A stretch of 5,837 bases of DNA, taken from NCBI GenBank assembly GCA_002067855.1, contig MVQS01000148.1, positions 1 through 5,837 of the forward strand. The letters run 5' to 3'. The notes beneath the pieces were generated by a model. That model made no database searches. It was not told the DNA's origin and saw only the letters and a program-made list of their open reading frames with translations. Shown piece after piece: positions 5,423 to 5,837 of the stretch; within the stretch, counting starts at the first letter, position 1; each line of letters starts with the position of its first letter. This DNA is from Syntrophaceae bacterium PtaB.Bin038 (lineage in GTDB: Bacteria; Desulfobacterota; Syntrophia; Syntrophales; UBA2192). Both the position numbers and the translations under genes were made by a program.

Positions 5423-5453
5423 GCCCCCGGTCATTCGGCCGGGGGCTTTTTTT
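5423..5453 (+). terminator. Strong intrinsic terminator of rpoH
   Basis: A perfect 8-bp GC stem, GCCCCCGG (5423-5430) with CCGGGGGC (5439-5446), encloses the 8-base loop TCATTCGG. Seven Ts follow (5447-5453). It begins 38 bases past the rpoH stop. On the other strand no T-run follows directly, so it is mainly a plus-strand terminator. Confidence 0.93.
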
Positions 5454-5455
5454 GC

Positions 5456-5487
5456 CGCTCTTCCGCTCTCCCTGTCTTCCTGACTTC
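5456..5487 (-). repeat. 8-bp tandem array D (4 units), downstream of dnaB
   Basis: Four 8-bp units read on the minus strand: GAAGTCAG, GAAGACAG, GGAGAGCG, GAAGAGCG. The array abuts the rpoH terminator T-tract. The first and last units equal those of the array at 534-565. The purine strand is sense for a dnaB read-through transcript, starting 61 bases past the dnaB stop. Confidence 0.8.
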
Positions 5488-5523
5488 ATTGCCTGAAACC
5501 CGGAAGCGATATCGAAGTCCTCA

Positions 5524-5544
5524 CAGCGGCAAACCGGGGGATGC
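5524..5544 (-). repeat. Intergenic box, copy D, next to the dnaB stop
   Basis: Read on the minus strand, GCATCCCCCGG followed by TTTGCCGCTG. It equals the right half of the box at 595-623 except for three single-base insertions. It lies four bases past the dnaB stop codon. A CGATATCG palindrome (5507-5514), also found at 294-301, lies between this box and the array at 5456-5487. Confidence 0.6.
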
Positions 5545-5548
5545 GAGC

Positions 5549-5837
5549 TTAAAAGTCGCTGCCCGTGTCGAAGGCCGGGTTCTCGAATCGGGTGAACTTC
5601 TCCTGGAAGACGAGCTTCACCGTGCCGACGGGGCCGTTTCGCTGCTTGCCGATGATGACCTCGGCGAATCCCTTCTCGGGGTTGTCCTCGGACTTGTTGT
5701 AGACCTCGTCGCGGTACAGGAAGAGGATCACGTCGGCGTCCTGCTCGATGGCGCCCGACTCCCGCAGGTCGGCCATCTGGGGCCTGCGGCTCGTGCGGTC
5801 CTCCACCTTGCGGTTGAGCTGGGAGAGGGCCACGACG
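5549..5837 (-). CDS. dnaB: Replicative DNA helicase DnaB, C-terminal part (runs off right edge)
   Basis: DnaB is the hexameric ring helicase that unwinds DNA ahead of the replication fork. Only the last 95 codons and the TAA stop (5549-5551) are in the window; the start lies beyond the right edge. The visible part is the end of the RecA-like motor domain: ALSQLNRKVEDR, then DLRESGAIEQDADVILFLYRDE, both strongly conserved in DnaB, and GKQRNGPVGTVKLVF, which carries the arginine-finger region. The tail NPAFDTGSDF is a normal variable C-terminus. It converges on rpoH, with 164 bp between the stop codons. No strong terminator for dnaB itself is visible before the rpoH terminator. A phage-type DnaB is possible in principle, but the sequence looks like an ordinary chromosomal copy. 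Confidence 0.95.
   Translation of the reverse strand, partial: VVALSQLNRKVEDRTSRRPQMADLRESGAIEQDADVILFLYRDEVYNKSEDNPEKGFAEVIIGKQRNGPVGTVKLVFQEKFTRFENPAFDTGSDF

Noticed and set aside
1..5837. CRISPR arrays, tRNA or rRNA genes, insertion sequences, phage or defence genes
   Set aside because: None seen; the window is accounted for by housekeeping genes and short intergenic repeats.

Overview
The window is GC-rich and bacterial, with ordinary chromosomal housekeeping genes: the start of a DUF1844-type gene, htpX, clpB, an rpoH-type heat-shock sigma factor and the end of dnaB. The N-terminal form of the DUF1844 protein, the RpoH box and the overall gene style suggest a deltaproteobacterium in the broad sense (Desulfobacterota, perhaps a Syntrophobacterales-like lineage). 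That placement is inference from family resemblance; no marker here fixes it.

Layout. On the minus strand from 1 to 168 is the beginning of a DUF1844-like protein that runs off the left edge. A 463-bp gene-free stretch (169-631) holds short repeats and a possible bidirectional hairpin terminator. The membrane metalloprotease gene htpX (632-1483) and the disaggregase gene clpB (1658-4249) follow on the minus strand, separated by 174 bp containing a weak hairpin and a probable htpX promoter. A 274-bp divergent regulatory region (4250-4523) lies between clpB and rpoH, which is on the plus strand (4524-5384). A strong intrinsic terminator follows rpoH. The last 95 codons of dnaB (5549-5837, minus) converge on it from the right edge.

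How the genes work together. RpoH would direct RNA polymerase to heat-shock promoters. ClpB rescues aggregated proteins together with DnaK, and HtpX degrades damaged membrane proteins. Both are classic sigma-32 targets in E. coli, so the centre of the window is a compact protein-quality-control cluster with its own sigma factor beside it. The clpB and rpoH promoters both show a CTTGACA -35 element, and the rpoH element sits inside a perfect 15-bp palindrome.

The most unusual signal is outside the genes. Three intergenic sites each carry a 32-bp array of four 8-bp units of the form GAAGNNNN (249-280, 534-565, 5456-5487). Each is followed, in plus-strand order, by an 8-bp CG-flanked palindrome and a box related to CCCCCGGTTGCCG. 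Two of the composites lie directly downstream of htpX and dnaB with the purine strand in the sense orientation. This looks like a dispersed non-coding repeat family of unknown function.
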